A stretch of 64,000 bases of DNA from AE-B3B sp964543295 (GCA_964543295.1 CAZIXA010000004.1:33344-97343), one strand, 5' to 3'; positions 38,842-47,488 are shown, counted from the first letter of the stretch. Made by a program: numbers and translations. Notes: generated by a model not told the origin, from the sequence alone.

Positions 38842-39007
38842 TTATCGACATCTCTCACATAATCCATAAAAATGAATTTGATGACTGTTTATCTTGAATT
38901 TGTGTTTTTTTGAGAGCTCGGCCTCTAACCCTTTGACGAACTCGAGGCAAGGTTAGCCTAAAACCTGCATTTCTGAATCTGTCATAGAGCCAAGGAGGAC
39001 CAACCAT
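38842..39007 (-). pseudogene. fur: Internally deleted Fur-family gene, copy 1
   Basis: ATG at 39007 reads MVGPPWLYDRFRNAGFRLTL, a Fur-type N-terminus. After TLPR the reading shifts: in the +1 frame the DNA encodes EFVKGLEAELSKKHKFKI followed by NSHQIHFYGLCERCR and a stop, the normal Fur C-terminus with its CxxC. The middle of the protein (most of the DNA-binding and metal-binding core) is missing. In the start frame the product would be a 50-residue peptide with no Fur function. The ribosome binding site AAGAGGA is intact. Confidence 0.8.
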
Positions 39008-39029
39008 ATTTGTATCCTCTTAGATAGCT

Positions 39030-39076
39030 GATAATGATTTTCATTGTTATTATAATCAATATTCAAAATTTGTCAA
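39030..39076 (-). promoter_or_regulatory. Sigma-70 promoter with Fur box, copy 1
   Basis: Minus-strand TTGACA (39071-39076) and TATAAT (39049-39054) with a 16-base spacer. The sequence from 39030 reads GATAATGATTTTCATTGTTAT on the plus strand, close to the Fur consensus GATAATGATWATCATTATC, and covers the -10 and start region. Iron-dependent repression is inferred. Confidence 0.7.
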
Positions 39077-39141
39077 CCCCTTGAAGGAGTCAAAATTCTA
39101 AGTTGCCTTATTAGTCTGCATTATAAGGAACTCATAAAGGT

Positions 39142-39771
39142 TCATTTTATCGCCCTGATCACAACAAATGATCCTTCACCATAGCCTTCCTTTATCGGCT
39201 CAATAGCTCTTATCTCGGTCAAATTATGAAAAATTGTTTGAGAAAAATTGAAATTCTTGAAACCTGCTTTTTCCAAGTTAGAAACAACCTCATCTACTGT
39301 ATAGAAAGTAGCTATCCTGTAAAAAACGCTCTTTTTTTTATGCTGCTGGTATGATCTTCCAATAGGACTTTCCTTATCGATAAATCCAATTATCAAACAC
39401 CCACCAGGTTTTAATACCCTATATACTTCTTGAAAAGAAGCCTGTATATCATCCACAAAACAGATAGTAGTTACCATTAGTGCAAACTCAAACTGGGAAT
39501 CACGAAAAGGGAGTTTTTCTGCTATCCCTTCGATCGCCTCAATACCCCTGCTTCGGGCGACTTCTCTCATTTTGTGTGATGGTTCAACCCCAAGTTTTAT
39601 ACCTAATGGCACTGCAAATCGGCCGCTACCTACACCAATTTCAATACTTTTTCCACTTTCAGGCAATTGCTCTCTTATTGCCCGAAGCTCTGATTCATAG
39701 ACAAATTTGTTCCTTTCAAACCAATCTTCATACTGGGATGTATACTCTTCAAATGGCTCAACTTTTGGCAT
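39142..39771 (-). CDS. Class I SAM-dependent methyltransferase
   Basis: A 209-residue methyltransferase. Motif I is IEIGVGSGRFAVPLG, followed by an acidic loop, LPFRDSQFEFAL and the VLKPGGCLIIGFID strand. The ATG at 39771 has GGAGAG about 8 bases upstream; the longer frame begins in unlike sequence. Substrate is unknown; its UbiE-like pattern occurs in many small-molecule methyltransferases. Confidence 0.85.
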   Translation of the reverse strand: MPKVEPFEEYTSQYEDWFERNKFVYESELRAIREQLPESGKSIEIGVGSGRFAVPLGIKLGVEPSHKMREVARSRGIEAIEGIAEKLPFRDSQFEFALMVTTICFVDDIQASFQEVYRVLKPGGCLIIGFIDKESPIGRSYQQHKKKSVFYRIATFYTVDEVVSNLEKAGFKNFNFSQTIFHNLTEIRAIEPIKEGYGEGSFVVIRAIK

Positions 39772-39964
39772 AGTCTCTCTCCAGACTATTTTGAGGGAAT
39801 ATTGTGTTAAACGTATTTGGCTATACAAGTTTACTGTTAAGCAAATTGAGGCAAAACGAAGTGAGGTCGTATAGCGCGTGTCCCATGACCCAGCCGAAGA
39901 CGAGGCGAGGATGACGCAGAGCCGCGAACCCTGCCCCAATTTTGTATTTACTCTATTAATATTT

Positions 39965-40090
39965 TCAAAAAATAGAAATTATCCTCCAAACTAAACCGGC
40001 AAATAAAAGCCCGTAAGTTACTGACGCTCCTGTCAAAAATATCGTCTTCTTGAACCCAAATTCCCTAATGAGCATCCCCAAAGCAATTAT
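39965..40090 (-). pseudogene. Possible FeoB C-terminal fragment
   Basis: A minus-strand frame ending at 39965 reads ALGMLIREFGFKKTIFLTG then a hydrophobic stretch to the stop. It resembles the last membrane segments of the iron transporter FeoB (ALVREhG...), but is too short to be sure. It lies near a Fur relic, which fits a lost iron-uptake locus. Confidence 0.3.
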
Positions 40091-40167
40091 AAATGTTCAC
40101 GAATTCCCTTTCTTCATCATCTTAATATGCGAATTTCATGCGACGGACGGCGGTCAATTAATTCCTT

Positions 40168-40968
40168 TTATCTTCTCATAGAAAACAGCGCATTCAAGAC
40201 CATAAACACTGCTGCTGCCAGGGTGGTATAAGCAAAAATGCGTTTTAGATTCTCTGGATTCGTTTTAATAGAAAGTCTTCCTCCAAGTAAACCACCCAGC
40301 ACGGCTACAATTGCCAGCAGGATCGCCCAAAGGGGATTAAAATCTCCACTAATAGTATGTCCAAGAAAGCCCATTAGAGCAGTTGCGGCTACCATCGCTG
40401 AAGATGTCCCTACAGCAATTCGCATGGGAACACCGCAGGCCAGAACCATTAGCGGAACTTTGAATGAACCTCCCGATATTCCAACCATTCCTGCCACGAG
40501 TCCCGTTGCCGCGGTTATGGGAATTGCTAACCAAAGATTGACAACATATTCATAACTGCCATACCGCCGTCGCCAAAAACCAAACTGCTCCTTGTTCTCG
40601 TGAGTTCGTTCCTTAACAGGACGTAGCATAAGAAAGCATGCCAAAATCATTAAACCTGCGAAAACAAATTTCAACACAGTACCGCTAAAGATATGGGCAT
40701 AATAACCTCCCAAGAAGGCCATGATGTCCGTAGGAGGATCTATTACCAATGCCAACTTCCAATCTACTATCTTGTGCTTTTGAAAAACTAACAGGGCTGC
40801 CATTGCAGTGGCTACTAAAATAAATTGACCAGTGGTAGCCGCTTCGTGCATTATAAGTCCAGCAGCGACCAAAACAGGTACATAAAAATTGCCGCCTCCC
40901 CGCCCAGTCATGGCCATAATCACAGCTATAACAAATATAGTAATAGCAAAAACGATAATTCTAACCAT
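40168..40968 (-). CDS. TSUP-family permease (TauE/SafE)
   Basis: A 266-residue membrane protein with about eight hydrophobic segments and the two TSUP repeats, each with a glycine-rich motif (MTGRGGGNFYVPVL near the start, GMVGISGGSFKVPLMVLACG later). The family exports or imports sulfite, sulfoacetate, thiosulfate or organic anions. No sulfur gene is adjacent, so the substrate is unknown. No good ribosome binding site is seen. Confidence 0.88.
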   Translation of the reverse strand: MVRIIVFAITIFVIAVIMAMTGRGGGNFYVPVLVAAGLIMHEAATTGQFILVATAMAALLVFQKHKIVDWKLALVIDPPTDIMAFLGGYYAHIFSGTVLKFVFAGLMILACFLMLRPVKERTHENKEQFGFWRRRYGSYEYVVNLWLAIPITAATGLVAGMVGISGGSFKVPLMVLACGVPMRIAVGTSSAMVAATALMGFLGHTISGDFNPLWAILLAIVAVLGGLLGGRLSIKTNPENLKRIFAYTTLAAAVFMVLNALFSMRR

Positions 40969-41140
40969 TTTGGTAGCATGTTCCTTTAAATTCTTTTAAA
41001 CCAGTCTCCTTATCGGTTTATTTTTACTTCCGGCCTTGCCCCTCGTAAAAATGATTCGTCTAAATATATCTTCTGGGTTCTTCCAATTTCAAACTCAAGA
41101 AAAAGCTTATGGAAACAAGTAAAGCGGTTAAAACAAACTC

Positions 41141-41247
41141 TTTCTTTGGCACTGGCGAGCATGTCAATACAACTTCTGGCTTGTAGTCTTGAGATTCCGG
41201 CTCCGTCCTCTCGAATTATCTGGTCTATGTCCCTGTATGGATTATCA
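41141..41247 (-). pseudogene. DUF1638 gene fragment
   Basis: The minus strand encodes YRDIDQIIRE then GAGISRLQARSCIDMLASAK, nearly identical to residues 103-137 of the intact DUF1638 protein at 44131-44817. Neither end of that gene is present. Coding similarity ends at about 41141. Confidence 0.8.
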
Positions 41248-41286
41248 GTCTCTCCTTTTTAACTTCTCGTAAAGTTTCTTATATGC

Positions 41287-41493
41287 TTATATCATTTTAA
41301 TTGCCTTAAAAGGACAGGTTATGGAACATTTACCACAGCCAACACAAAAATCCTGTAGAATATAAGGTATCTCCCAGGGAGTATCTTGTATTAAAATCCC
41401 ATGAGGACACTCAGATACAGCAGCACATACTCCTGCATCACATTTCTCAGGGTGACACTTAATATAATCGATCACAGCTTTTGGTTTTGGCAT
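41287..41493 (-). CDS. Small 4Fe-4S ferredoxin
   Basis: A 68-residue protein with one clear [4Fe-4S] motif, CVGCGKCSITCP, near the C-terminus and another cysteine set near the start (CHPEKCDAGVCAAVSECP). It probably carries two clusters, the first with irregular spacing. It starts 3 bases after the upstream methyltransferase stop. A close paralogue is at 45274-45459. Such proteins often accompany corrinoid or methyltransferase gene sets. Confidence 0.82.
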   Translation of the reverse strand: MPKPKAVIDYIKCHPEKCDAGVCAAVSECPHGILIQDTPWEIPYILQDFCVGCGKCSITCPFKAIKMI

Positions 41494-41496
41494 TTT

Positions 41497-42090
41497 TCAG
41501 ATTCTCTTTAAATAACTATCTACTAGTTTATTGAAATTTCCCACACTCTCTCTTTTAATCCCGGTAAATATACCTGGACCCTCCTTGGACAAAAGTTGAG
41601 AGCTAATATTCTGGAAGCCAGCATTTTCTGGCATATTTTTTAGTTTCTCAGGTGTGTAGTATCTTTCCCCCCATAGCTTATCTGCTAATGTCCCTTTGAT
41701 AAAATCTACTATAATTAGCTTCCCTCCCTCGTGTAGAACTCTAAATACCTCTTGTAAGGCCTTTTGTGGGTTGCCAAACTCATGCAGCGAATATACACTT
41801 ACCACTGCATCAAAACTTTTATCCTCAAGAAAATTTAAGTTCGAAGCATCCGCCTTGAGACATTGCACCTCATTGGTAATTTTTTCTTTCCTCCTCTTCT
41901 CCACAGTGTCAGGAAACCCCCACTTGTGCAGGTCAACACCAACAACTCTTATGTTTTTAAGTTCCCTGGCTAAAAAGAAAACTAATTTGCAACTGCCACA
42001 TCCTATATCTAAGATATTTTTCTTACCCTTAACTCCTTTTAGAATTATTGTGAATATTTTGCGCTCAAGATTATCGTAAAAATTGTCCAT
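41497..42090 (-). CDS. Class I SAM-dependent methyltransferase
   Basis: A 197-residue methyltransferase with motif I NILDIGCGSCKLVFFLA, an acidic VVGVDLH strand, LEDKSFDAVVSVYSLHE and the HEGGKLIIVDF strand. It is directly followed by the ferredoxin gene. The substrate is unknown; thiol, arsenite or quinone methylation are all possible. Confidence 0.85.
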   Translation of the reverse strand: MDNFYDNLERKIFTIILKGVKGKKNILDIGCGSCKLVFFLARELKNIRVVGVDLHKWGFPDTVEKRRKEKITNEVQCLKADASNLNFLEDKSFDAVVSVYSLHEFGNPQKALQEVFRVLHEGGKLIIVDFIKGTLADKLWGERYYTPEKLKNMPENAGFQNISSQLLSKEGPGIFTGIKRESVGNFNKLVDSYLKRI

Positions 42091-42157
42091 TGCTTTGATA
42101 ATTTATCCACACAAGATACAAGAGATAAACTTTAGAAAAAGAAGCTGTTTTTAAAAG

Positions 42158-42454
42158 TTAAGGATTTACAGATCTTAGTTTTTCTTCAATGCTTATCTTT
42201 TTATCTTTACGGTCATCTATTTTTATTGTAGTTACCGCTCTCTTTACCTTTTTACCTAAAACTGCCTGATGCATCTTCTTTGCTAGAGTCAGCAGAAGAT
42301 CCAATGAATCTGCTTGTATAATAGTACCCATGGCAGTGAGCTTATATGTTATATTCTTTTCTTTTTCCAATATTCTTAAGGCATCTGCTATATATTTGCT
42401 CACTGAGGGAGTTTTTGTTCCCAAAGGAATAATGTTTATCTCCATAATAGGCAT
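42158..42454 (-). CDS. MTH1187-family thiamine-binding protein
   Basis: A 98-residue protein of the MTH1187/YkoF-like group: MEINIIPLG, SVSKYIADALRIL, YKLTAMGTIIQ and a C-terminal KRAVTTIKIDDR strand. Members form tetramers that bind thiamine or related compounds. No thiamine gene or TPP riboswitch is seen nearby. Confidence 0.85.
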   Translation of the reverse strand: MPIMEINIIPLGTKTPSVSKYIADALRILEKEKNITYKLTAMGTIIQADSLDLLLTLAKKMHQAVLGKKVKRAVTTIKIDDRKDKKISIEEKLRSVNP

Positions 42455-42563
42455 TTAATTAGTCTCCTTGTTGATTTTATTTTCATCCCTGGTTTATCCT
42501 ATAAACTCAAGAACCAAAACAATGTCTTTTCTAAGCGAGTAAAATTAGGAGGGCTCAATTTAC

Positions 42564-43424
42564 TCATAATTTATCAATTCCATGTTGCCTAAGCCATTCT
42601 TCAAAATCTCCTTTTTGATCAAAAAATTCTTTATCGTAATTTTCTTCTAACTTTTCTACCTGCTCGGCAAGTTTGGACTGTTTTGCAACGAGTTCATTCA
42701 TATTTTTTTCAAACTCATCACTTCTTTTAAATAACTCACCTAAATCAATATCTATATCTAGCAATTTAACCAGCCTCTTAGTTATTGCTTTTATTCCTTT
42801 GGGGTTTCGAGTTTGCACGTAGATTGGTATTTCAGCAACAAAGTTTATCATTTCTATTCCTTTCTTTTTTGAAAGCTTGGTAAGTAAAGTAGTGATGCTA
42901 GCCGGGCCCTCATAGTTTGTAAATCTGAGGTCATAGTCTTTAAGCTGAGCTTTTTGCTGTTTACTGGAAACATAACAAGATATTCGCGGCTCTCTTGTGT
43001 GAGGAATCGGACCGGCAACACTGCCGATGAAATACATTCTTTTCACATCAAATTTTTCTCCTAGCTCAAATATACAATCGGCATACTCATCCCACCGAAG
43101 ATTCGGTTCTTTACCTGAGAAAAAGATTAAATTGTTCTTCTCATCGTAGAAAAATTCATTTTGTGGATATTGAAAATCTGTTAGAAAACCATTTTGGATC
43201 CTGCAATAAGGTCTAAACTGAGCCACTTGTTCCATCGTACCCGGGAGGTTAAAAATGTGAAAATTTTTGGGATCTATCTCGGCAAATTTTTTTGCCTTTA
43301 GCTTGTTCTTTAGATACTCTATCGTACCTGTGGATACACTCCCCCCGTTCATCCACTCTGAAAAACCTAGCACCATCCGTGTGGTTTCAAGAGTCGGTTT
43401 TTTATGAATGATAAGATTTTCCAT
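42564..43424 (-). CDS. PAC2-family protein
   Basis: A 286-residue protein of the PAC2 (proteasome assembly chaperone-like) family. Core features are LVLGFSEWMNGG at the start, GSVAGPIPHTREPRI, and a C-terminal coiled coil (KQSKLAEQVEKLEENYDKE). The ribosome binding site is strong (AAGGAGGG). In bacteria and archaea without a matching proteasome the role is unknown. Confidence 0.85.
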   Translation of the reverse strand: MENLIIHKKPTLETTRMVLGFSEWMNGGSVSTGTIEYLKNKLKAKKFAEIDPKNFHIFNLPGTMEQVAQFRPYCRIQNGFLTDFQYPQNEFFYDEKNNLIFFSGKEPNLRWDEYADCIFELGEKFDVKRMYFIGSVAGPIPHTREPRISCYVSSKQQKAQLKDYDLRFTNYEGPASITTLLTKLSKKKGIEMINFVAEIPIYVQTRNPKGIKAITKRLVKLLDIDIDLGELFKRSDEFEKNMNELVAKQSKLAEQVEKLEENYDKEFFDQKGDFEEWLRQHGIDKL

Positions 43425-43807
43425 TTTTCTCCCTCCTTAAAAAGAACATTATTAAATCTTAACCAATCGCAATCCCGATGTTAAGTCTAAGTGAGGAAAC
43501 TACTTAAACTCTCTTCCAATTTATTCAATTGATTTCCCCTCTGTAGCTATTCCATAGACTGAAAATGAATTTTATGCCTCATCTATTTGTCTTTCTGACC
43601 AGTCCCCAAATAGTATTTGGCAATAAAATCTTCGGCCTGCAAGAATTGCATAGTATTATTACCTATTGCTTTATCAATATGAATCAATATTTTCTGGCAA
43701 AACCTCTTACAGATAAAAAATTGTAAATTTCCACAGGGCGCTCATAAATTTCTTTGCTTTTTCAACCCTTTCCCTTGGATAATAGTGCGTCTTTTCCTCC
43801 TAGTATA

Positions 43808-43893
43808 CTTTTAAAAAAAGCTTTATTTTCTCTGAAAGTTGCCCAAAAAGCAGATTTCCCGCTATTAAACTTACAAATGTGTCTTTCCTATAA
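43808..43893. repeat. Coding-derived repeat, copy A (copy B 49167-49252)
   Basis: About 85 bases match 49167-49252 with few changes. On the minus strand both read SLIxGNLLFGQLSEKIK, and the differences keep most residues. It looks like a piece of a lost gene retained twice. Between 43425 and 43800 I see no other feature. Confidence 0.7.
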
Positions 43894-44041
43894 CATCCAA
43901 TTTCCCTTTTTCCTTACTGAGTATCTGAGACTGAACTTTATCCTTTAAAAATTTTAAAGCCTCATCCCTGTCTTTATCCATAATTATTACCTTAAGTTCT
44001 TCTATATCTTTATCATCTAAACTTATTGCTACTTTTGCCAT
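43871..44041 (-). CDS. Small 56-residue protein, MAKVxISLDD family
   Basis: ATG at 44041 follows AAAAGGAGGAT at good spacing. The product begins MAKVAISLDDKDIEELKVII and has 56 residues, mostly helical and charged. A shortened relative lies at 45127-45240 (MAKAVISLDKEDIEKLKMIV), also with a ribosome binding site, so this is a local gene family. The end of this copy runs into the repeated segment 43808-43893 in another frame, which suggests that the original gene was longer. Function unknown. Confidence 0.55.
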   Translation of the reverse strand: MAKVAISLDDKDIEELKVIIMDKDRDEALKFLKDKVQSQILSKEKGKLDVIGKTHL

Positions 44042-44130
44042 TTTCCAGATCCTCCTTTTGGGGATTAGCTATCCATTATAATAATTACTTCTTTGAAAAA
44101 TTTCTTCTACATACCCCGAAGGGTCTAATT

Positions 44131-44817
44131 TTACTTCCTTTCTTCCTCCTTTAGTGGAAATCTACTCAAGGCTGCCCCGATGTTTCCACTTTTCTTGGTA
44201 CACTCTAAAAGAAGGTTTTTGAATCTGTCCAGAGATATTCTGCAGGGCTCTATCTGGAGCTTCATCCAGTCAGAGAACTCCAAGATCTTCTCAGGAGAAT
44301 TTTGAGAGTACTCATCAAAGATACCTACAGAATCTAAAAGAATTGCCTTGTCATGATAAGGAAAAGTCTCGTTTGCCTTGGCAGCATCCCATTCCTTAAA
44401 AATCTGTTTCCAATGCTCTAACCATCCGGGAGTAAGCCAATAAATCTTTTTCCCTCCACTTATTTTTTCTCTTTCCTTGGCGCTGGCGAGCATGTCAATG
44501 CAACTCCTGGCTTGTACTCTTGAGATTCCGGCTCCATGTTCCCGGATTATCTGGTCTACGTCTCTGTATGAGTTAGAAGGATCGAGGTAGCATCTTTCCC
44601 CATAGACTACTATTGTTTTCTTAGAGTGTTTTTTTGCATTTATTAGCTGTCTTACAAGCTGTTTTTCCAGTTCCGTTTGTCTCTCATGTAGTCCTGGTGC
44701 AGTAAAAAGGATTTTATCAGCATCCAAAAAACTAATATCTTTCAGATAATTTAGCTCTCTTCGCAACGTTCCACAGGACACAATTGTATAACCTTCAAAT
44801 GATGTATGATTTGCCAT
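44131..44817 (-). CDS. DUF1638 protein
   Basis: A 228-residue DUF1638 protein: VSCGTLRRELNYL at the start, FTAPGLHERQTELEKQL, IVVYGERCYLDP, ARSCIDMLASA and WLTPGWLEHWKQIFKEW. The family is found in anaerobes beside corrinoid methyltransferases and their activators, but its activity is not established. Here it follows a 55-residue gene by 23 bases. Two damaged copies, at 41141-41247 and 49905-50117, show that the locus has been duplicated and partly lost. Confidence 0.85.
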   Translation of the reverse strand: MANHTSFEGYTIVSCGTLRRELNYLKDISFLDADKILFTAPGLHERQTELEKQLVRQLINAKKHSKKTIVVYGERCYLDPSNSYRDVDQIIREHGAGISRVQARSCIDMLASAKEREKISGGKKIYWLTPGWLEHWKQIFKEWDAAKANETFPYHDKAILLDSVGIFDEYSQNSPEKILEFSDWMKLQIEPCRISLDRFKNLLLECTKKSGNIGAALSRFPLKEEERK

Positions 44818-44840
44818 AATTCACCGCCTTCTTTTAGATC

Positions 44841-45008
44841 CTATTCACCTTTCCAACCTTCCTCTTCCATAGCTAAAAAGGCTTGCCGTTCCTCTTTATT
44901 CATCTCGGTTAACTTAACTTTGAACTCCCCACCAAACTTTTCTATTGGTTCTCGCAAATTATCTACCAAACCATCTAAAATAGGAATATTAGGGAAAAGA
45001 AGTGCCAT
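44841..45008 (-). CDS. Small 55-residue protein upstream of DUF1638
   Basis: ATG at 45008 opens a 55-codon frame, MALLFPNIPILDGLVDNLRE and onward, ending EEEGWKGE. Composition is protein-like and the frame ends 23 bases before the DUF1638 gene. The ribosome binding site is weak. It could also be the 3' end of a longer lost gene. I do not recognise the family. Confidence 0.45.
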   Translation of the reverse strand: MALLFPNIPILDGLVDNLREPIEKFGGEFKVKLTEMNKEERQAFLAMEEEGWKGE

Positions 45009-45126
45009 GGAAACCTTAGGTGAATAAATTGGTCTGCTCTGCTCTTTTTCAACTCTTCTATCTTTCTTTCTATCTCTCTAATTTCCTCAATTGACTGTTT
45101 TTTATTCGTTTCTTTTCCTCTATTTT

Positions 45127-45240
45127 TTAAATAAACTCCACTGGTAACTTTCTCAAAAAATAAGTTCTATCTTTATCCATAACTATCATTTTAAGCTTCT
45201 CTATATCCTCCTTATCCAAACTTATTACTGCTTTTGCCAT
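45127..45240 (-). pseudogene. Shortened copy of the MAKVxISLDD gene
   Basis: ATG at 45240 (with AAGGGA upstream) encodes 37 residues. The first 27 match the intact relative at 43871-44041, ending MDKDR; then the frame diverges and stops. In another frame the DNA continues with a charged coiled-coil-like sequence toward the 55-residue gene. A frameshift or internal deletion is likely. Confidence 0.5.
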
Positions 45241-45273
45241 TTTTATCCCTTCTTATAAAATCTTCTTATATAC

Positions 45274-45459
45274 CTACCTCATTTTAATTGCCTTAAAAGG
45301 GCAGGCTATGGAGCATCTGCCACAGCCAACACAAAAATCCTGCAAGGTATAAGGAGTCTCCCGAGGAGCATCCTGTTTTAAAACTCCGAGGGGACACTCA
45401 GTTGCAGCACACACTCCTACATTGCATCTTTCAGGATGACACCTGCCATAATCTATCAC
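45274..45459 (-). CDS. Small 4Fe-4S ferredoxin, paralogue
   Basis: A 61-residue relative of the ferredoxin at 41287-41493, with CHPERCNVGVCAATECP and CVGCGRCSIACP. In the paralogue the start is ATGCCAAAACC; the aligned bases here are ATATCAAAACC, so the original ATG is lost. Translation may begin at the GTG at 45459. It may be poorly expressed. Confidence 0.7.
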   Translation of the reverse strand: MIDYGRCHPERCNVGVCAATECPLGVLKQDAPRETPYTLQDFCVGCGRCSIACPFKAIKMR

Positions 45460-45525
45460 AGCCTTTGGTTTTGATATTTCTCAGATTCTCCTTTAAGGAG
45501 TGAGCGATCCACCAATAACTACTTT

Positions 45526-45720
45526 TTTCTTATTCTGTACTTTGAGATTTTTAAGAACCATTCTCCCTGTTTGAGGTCCTTATCTGCATCCAGTATATCT
45601 ATTTACTCTTTAAATATAGGTCCATCCACAACTATAACTGCCACTTCCTCCAGCAGGTTCTCCTCTCCTTTATCTTTTCTATCCCGCTGTAAGAAATCCT
45701 ACCCGCTTTACGGGCAGAGG
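45526..45720 (-). pseudogene. Relic of an ATP-pyrophosphatase C-terminus
   Basis: The minus strand reads EEVAVIVVDGPIFKE, a stop, then IDILDADKDLKQGEWFLKI. This recalls the C-terminal part of MJ0570/diphthine-ammonia-ligase-like ATP pyrophosphatases. Stops and frame changes show it is dead. The rest of 45460-45809 has no gene. Confidence 0.35.
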
Positions 45721-45809
45721 ATAGAACCTTTGCTAACGGGTGAATAGTTTTATCATAACCAAGGAAGCTGCTTAAACCTTCATCTAATTTGTTCAATTAA
45801 TTCCCCTAT

Positions 45810-46787
45810 TTAAGGAAACTTTAATTTCTTGAAGTTTTGCTCATCGAGCATAAGCCTTTCCCCGTAGCCCGGAACAAGCTCTAGGTCAATGTGTTTCACC
45901 TTCTCTGCTGACTCTTCTGCACATTTTCTCCTTTCCTTAGATAGGAGCATCTCTTTTGCTCCCTCAGCAGCAGCATTTCCCACCTGCACTATTTTTTTCA
46001 ATGGCACTGCAGGCACCAGTCCTATTCTTCTTGCATTTTCCCTGTCAATATAGGTACCGAAAGAGCCTGCCAGATATACCTTATCTAAATCACCAGTGCC
46101 TATCCCTGCCTCCTCCAACAACGCCTTTATTCCAAGGGAGATAGCGGCTTTGCTCCACATCAGGCCATTCTCGCCTTTAATTGCATTTTGAGTTACCTGA
46201 ACTCCTTCTGTTACCTTAAATACCTTCCCATTTGTAAGATACCCATTCTCATCCATTTTCCCGGTTCTAATGAGCTCTCCCAGAAGATCAATTACCCCCG
46301 AACCACAAATTCCCACAGGTTCTGCATTCCCTATAGTTTTCCATCTTATTTTCCCGCTATCTATGCTTATTTTGTGAATTGCTCCTTTAAGTGCAGGCAT
46401 GGGTTCCAAAGCTGGTCCTGCTGAACAAGAAGTGGCTATTATTTTGTGGTTATATTTTAAAACTATCTGTCCATTGGTCCCGATATCTATAGCTATAGCT
46501 GTCAGGTTAGATTTATCGAACAACCCCGTGGACAAACAGACAGCTGTGGTGTCTGCCCCTACGTGAGATCCTACCAGAGAAGCACCATAAATATTGGCAT
46601 TTTCATTTATCCTTAAAGAAAGATCTAATGCACTTTTATTTAAAAAAGTAGAACCTGCCCTTAACTCTGTTACTGATTTGAAGGGCTTAACCCCAATTTT
46701 CTGCACATCTAAGCCAAAAGACATATCTCTCATAGTGCTATTGCCAACTACCACCATTTCGTAGATTTCATCCTCATCACAAGGCAT
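45810..46787 (-). CDS. RACo-like corrinoid activator, C-terminal part
   Basis: The ASKHA-type ATPase portion of a reductive activator of corrinoid proteins (DUF4445 group), 325 residues from the first ATG after the break. It has VVVGNSTMRDMSFGL, LVGSHVGADTTA, IDIGTNGQIVLKYN, GICGSGVIDLLGELI and VYLAGSFGTYID. These proteins use ATP to push corrinoids to cob(I)amide for methyl transfer. It is in the same frame as the upstream part (46896-47402) with only one TAG between them, and the frame is open from 46895. It is therefore the second half of one gene of about 530 codons rather than a separate gene. Confidence 0.85.
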   Translation of the reverse strand: MPCDEDEIYEMVVVGNSTMRDMSFGLDVQKIGVKPFKSVTELRAGSTFLNKSALDLSLRINENANIYGASLVGSHVGADTTAVCLSTGLFDKSNLTAIAIDIGTNGQIVLKYNHKIIATSCSAGPALEPMPALKGAIHKISIDSGKIRWKTIGNAEPVGICGSGVIDLLGELIRTGKMDENGYLTNGKVFKVTEGVQVTQNAIKGENGLMWSKAAISLGIKALLEEAGIGTGDLDKVYLAGSFGTYIDRENARRIGLVPAVPLKKIVQVGNAAAEGAKEMLLSKERRKCAEESAEKVKHIDLELVPGYGERLMLDEQNFKKLKFP

Positions 46788-46895
46788 CTTGCTTATTTTC
46801 TCATTGATACGAGAAATTAGCTCTTCATGAAGAGCACCAGGCTTTTCTCTATCATATGTTATCCTGCTTATAACATCATTTCCATCAATTATTCT

Positions 46896-47402
46896 CTAAG
46901 GATTTTCAAAGGCCGAAGTAAAAATGAGCTTCCCATTCTCCAGGTCCACTAAATGAAGTACAATAGTGGTAGTGCCTATATCCGCAGCTATTCCATAGAT
47001 ATGATTCCGGTAACTGCCAATTTCCTTATCGCCGAATAAAACTTTTTTACCTTCTCTTCTGGTTAGAGGGTCTAATTTTACCTTCCCTCTTCTTCCTGTA
47101 GCCAAAATATGCTCAAGGCTTCGCTGGTACAGAACTCTTATGTATATTTCGGTAGAATCATCCTCAATAATACTCTGACAGGCTAATCTTTCCTCTTTAC
47201 TTAAATCCTTCTCAAGCTCTGTACTCTCATTTAAGACTTCACGCCCTTTTTCAATGATGATTCTGCACTCTTTGCATATTCCTCGGCCTCCACAGCTGGA
47301 GCTTATAGGTATCTTTAACTCCTTTGCATAATCTAAGATACTTTTGCCTTTGAGGATATTTGCTCTTTTTCCAAATTGTGGAAAATGAATTTTATGCTTC
47401 AT
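46896..47402 (-). CDS. RACo-like corrinoid activator, N-terminal part
   Basis: The first 168 codons of the activator. It has a plant-type [2Fe-2S] domain (SSCGGRGICKECRI with a later ACQ cysteine) and the start of the ASKHA ATPase (YGIAADIGTTTIVLHLVDL). It stops at TAG (46896-46898) right after AFENP, where relatives have ENPQ, so a CAG-to-TAG change is the simplest reading. The sequence after the TAG continues the protein without a shift (RIIDGNDVISRITYDRE). Either a nonsense mutation or readthrough applies. Confidence 0.85.
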   Translation of the reverse strand: MKHKIHFPQFGKRANILKGKSILDYAKELKIPISSSCGGRGICKECRIIIEKGREVLNESTELEKDLSKEERLACQSIIEDDSTEIYIRVLYQRSLEHILATGRRGKVKLDPLTRREGKKVLFGDKEIGSYRNHIYGIAADIGTTTIVLHLVDLENGKLIFTSAFENP

Positions 47403-47488
47403 ACGCCTTCAAGCAGCTTTTGAATATTCTTTCGTCGTCTGAGATAACTATTACTGTAGTTTACCTTTTTGAATTTTCTCAATTTTCT

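Larger units (their letters stand above)
38833..39081 (-). repeat. Duplicated 249-bp segment, copy 1
   Basis: This segment and 51819-52066 are nearly identical in order and length. Each has a TTGACA/TATAAT promoter, a Fur-box-like site, a ribosome binding site and a Fur gene with the same internal deletion. They are 13 kb apart in the same orientation and bracket the decaying accessory region. Confidence 0.85.

Noticed and set aside
45810..47402. Pyrrolysine-type recoding as the main reading of the RACo-like UAG
   Set aside because: Other genes in the window use TAG as a normal stop and no pyl gene is in view; kept only as an alternative.
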